Below are positions 6,614 to 7,215 of a DNA stretch of 7,215 bases, in pieces. The notes under the pieces were generated by a model, which was not told the DNA's origin, made no database searches, and worked only from the letters and a program-made list of their open reading frames with translations. The stretch lies in NCBI GenBank assembly GCA_017409915.1, contig JAFQRU010000020.1:1-7215 (forward strand). The letters are read 5' to 3'. Positions within the stretch are counted from its first letter, which is position 1. Every line of letters starts with the position of its first letter. The position numbers and the translations under genes are program-made. The stretch is from Clostridia bacterium (GTDB taxonomy: Bacteria; Bacillota; Clostridia; Monoglobales; Monoglobaceae).

Positions 6614-6620
6614 AAAATGC

Positions 6621-6649
6621 TTGAAAAATTATGGAAAATATTATATAAT
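6621..6649 (+). promoter_or_regulatory. sigma-A-type promoter for rluB
   Basis: TTGAAA (6621-6626, 5 of 6 matches), a 17-nt spacer and a perfect TATAAT (6644-6649) lie just after the carboxypeptidase stop. Transcription would begin near 6656, giving a U-rich leader of about 55 nt before TTG 6711. No stable structure is evident in the leader. Confidence 0.8.
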
Positions 6650-6697
6650 GATTTCGATTGGATTTTTTTCAAAAGCAGAGTTTTTTGTCAAAAAGAT

Positions 6698-6703
6698 AGG
6701 AGA
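6698..6703 (+). promoter_or_regulatory. Ribosome-binding site that fixes the rluB TTG start
   Basis: AGGAGA lies 7 nt before TTG 6711, ideal spacing. No ATG or GTG start in this frame lies near it, and the S4-domain protein sequence begins exactly at this TTG. Confidence 0.8.
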
Positions 6704-6710
6704 TAAAAAA

Positions 6711-7215
6711 TTGGTTAGATTACAGAAATTTCTTGCGGACTGTGGGGTTGCTTCCCGCCGTGGCGCAGAGGATATAATAAGGCAGGGCCGAGTAGCCGTA
6801 AACGGCGAAAAAGTTACCCAGATGGGCGTGGTTATCGACGAAAACTATGACGAGGTCACAGTGGATGGAGAAAGACTCCGCACCGAGAGCAAGAAGATGT
6901 ATATTATGCTTAACAAACCTGCGGGTTTTGTAAGCACTGTGTCTGACGATAAAGGGAGACCGACAGTTATGGATTTGGTAAGCGATATTTCCATGCGAAT
7001 TTATCCAGTTGGTCGCCTTGACTATGACACGGAAGGACTGCTTCTTCTTACAAATGACGGCGACATAACATTTAAGCTGACCCATCCGAAAAATAACATA
7101 GAAAAAACCTATGTGGCAGAGGTTACAGGGAATATCAATATGGAAACTCTCACAAAGCTTCGCAATGGAGTCGTAATTGACGGCTATAAAACAAGTCCTG
7201 CCAAGGTTGAGGTTA
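6711..7215 (+). CDS. rluB: 23S rRNA pseudouridine synthase RluB (RsuA/RluB family), 3'-truncated by the window
   Basis: RluB-type enzymes convert a uridine of 23S rRNA helix 90 to pseudouridine. The frame runs open from TTG 6711 to the window end, giving 168 residues of a protein usually about 240 long. An N-terminal S4 RNA-binding domain (about 2-60) starts VRLQKFLADCGVASRR, with GRVAVNGEKV at 26-35. The catalytic domain shows the family's NKPAG (68-72) and PVGRLDYDTEGLLLLTNDGD (99-118), with catalytic Asp104 (codon 7020-7022). HPKNNIEKTYVAEV follows, the family's KTY motif. It has its own promoter at 6621-6649. In Bacillus subtilis rluB (ypuL) is also downstream of scpAB and dacB, which supports RluB over RsuA or RluE/F, although family members cannot be fully separated by sequence alone. 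Confidence 0.93.
   Translation, partial: MVRLQKFLADCGVASRRGAEDIIRQGRVAVNGEKVTQMGVVIDENYDEVTVDGERLRTESKKMYIMLNKPAGFVSTVSDDKGRPTVMDLVSDISMRIYPVGRLDYDTEGLLLLTNDGDITFKLTHPKNNIEKTYVAEVTGNINMETLTKLRNGVVIDGYKTSPAKVEV

Noticed and set aside
6576..6620. Terminator after the carboxypeptidase gene
   Set aside because: The only pairing is A/T-rich and short (ACAAAA with TTTTGT across a long loop), with no GC stem followed by a T run.
6720..7085. 121-residue minus-strand open frame opposite rluB
   Set aside because: It is antisense to a clearly conserved enzyme, has no recognisable domain and is best explained as a shadow frame.

Overview
The window looks like a stretch of chromosome from a low-to-moderate-GC Gram-positive bacterium, most likely a spore-forming member of the Clostridia. 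The basis is the gene content and order: lysA, an M50 protease, scpA, scpB, a DUF2953 gene, gerW/ytfJ, a D-Ala-D-Ala carboxypeptidase and rluB. The strong Shine-Dalgarno sites, sigma-A-type promoters, AGA-rich arginine codon use and TTG starts fit. All genes lie on the + strand and nearly all the sequence is coding. No tRNA, rRNA, CRISPR array, insertion sequence, prophage or defence gene is visible.

Layout. (1) Positions 1-941 hold the C-terminal two thirds of a fold-type-I PLP decarboxylase of the Orn/Lys/Arg family, cut by the window edge. (2) A near-consensus sigma-A promoter at 943-971 starts what looks like one transcription unit of six genes: lysA, an M50 membrane protease, scpA, scpB, a DUF2953 membrane protein and gerW. 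Junctions range from a 1-nt overlap to 26-nt gaps, and the unit ends at an intrinsic terminator at 5396-5440. (3) The carboxypeptidase gene follows immediately, from a TTG start at 5444. Its best ribosome-binding site lies inside the 3' arm of that terminator. (4) A second near-consensus sigma-A promoter at 6621-6649 precedes rluB, which also starts at TTG (6711) and runs off the window end.

Functionally the block joins meso-diaminopimelate consumption (LysA), chromosome condensation and segregation (ScpA and ScpB, the SMC partners), a sporulation/germination factor (GerW), peptidoglycan trimming (the carboxypeptidase) and rRNA modification (RluB). It resembles the scpA-scpB-dacB-spmAB-rluB region of Bacillus subtilis, but spmA/spmB are absent between the carboxypeptidase and rluB, and ytfI/ytfJ homologues sit inside the cluster.

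I do not see a previously undescribed system. The observations most worth checking are the hairpin at 5396-5440, which appears to serve as terminator for gerW and also to mask the next gene's ribosome-binding site, and a perfect 14-bp inverted repeat inside the carboxypeptidase coding sequence at 5855-5890.
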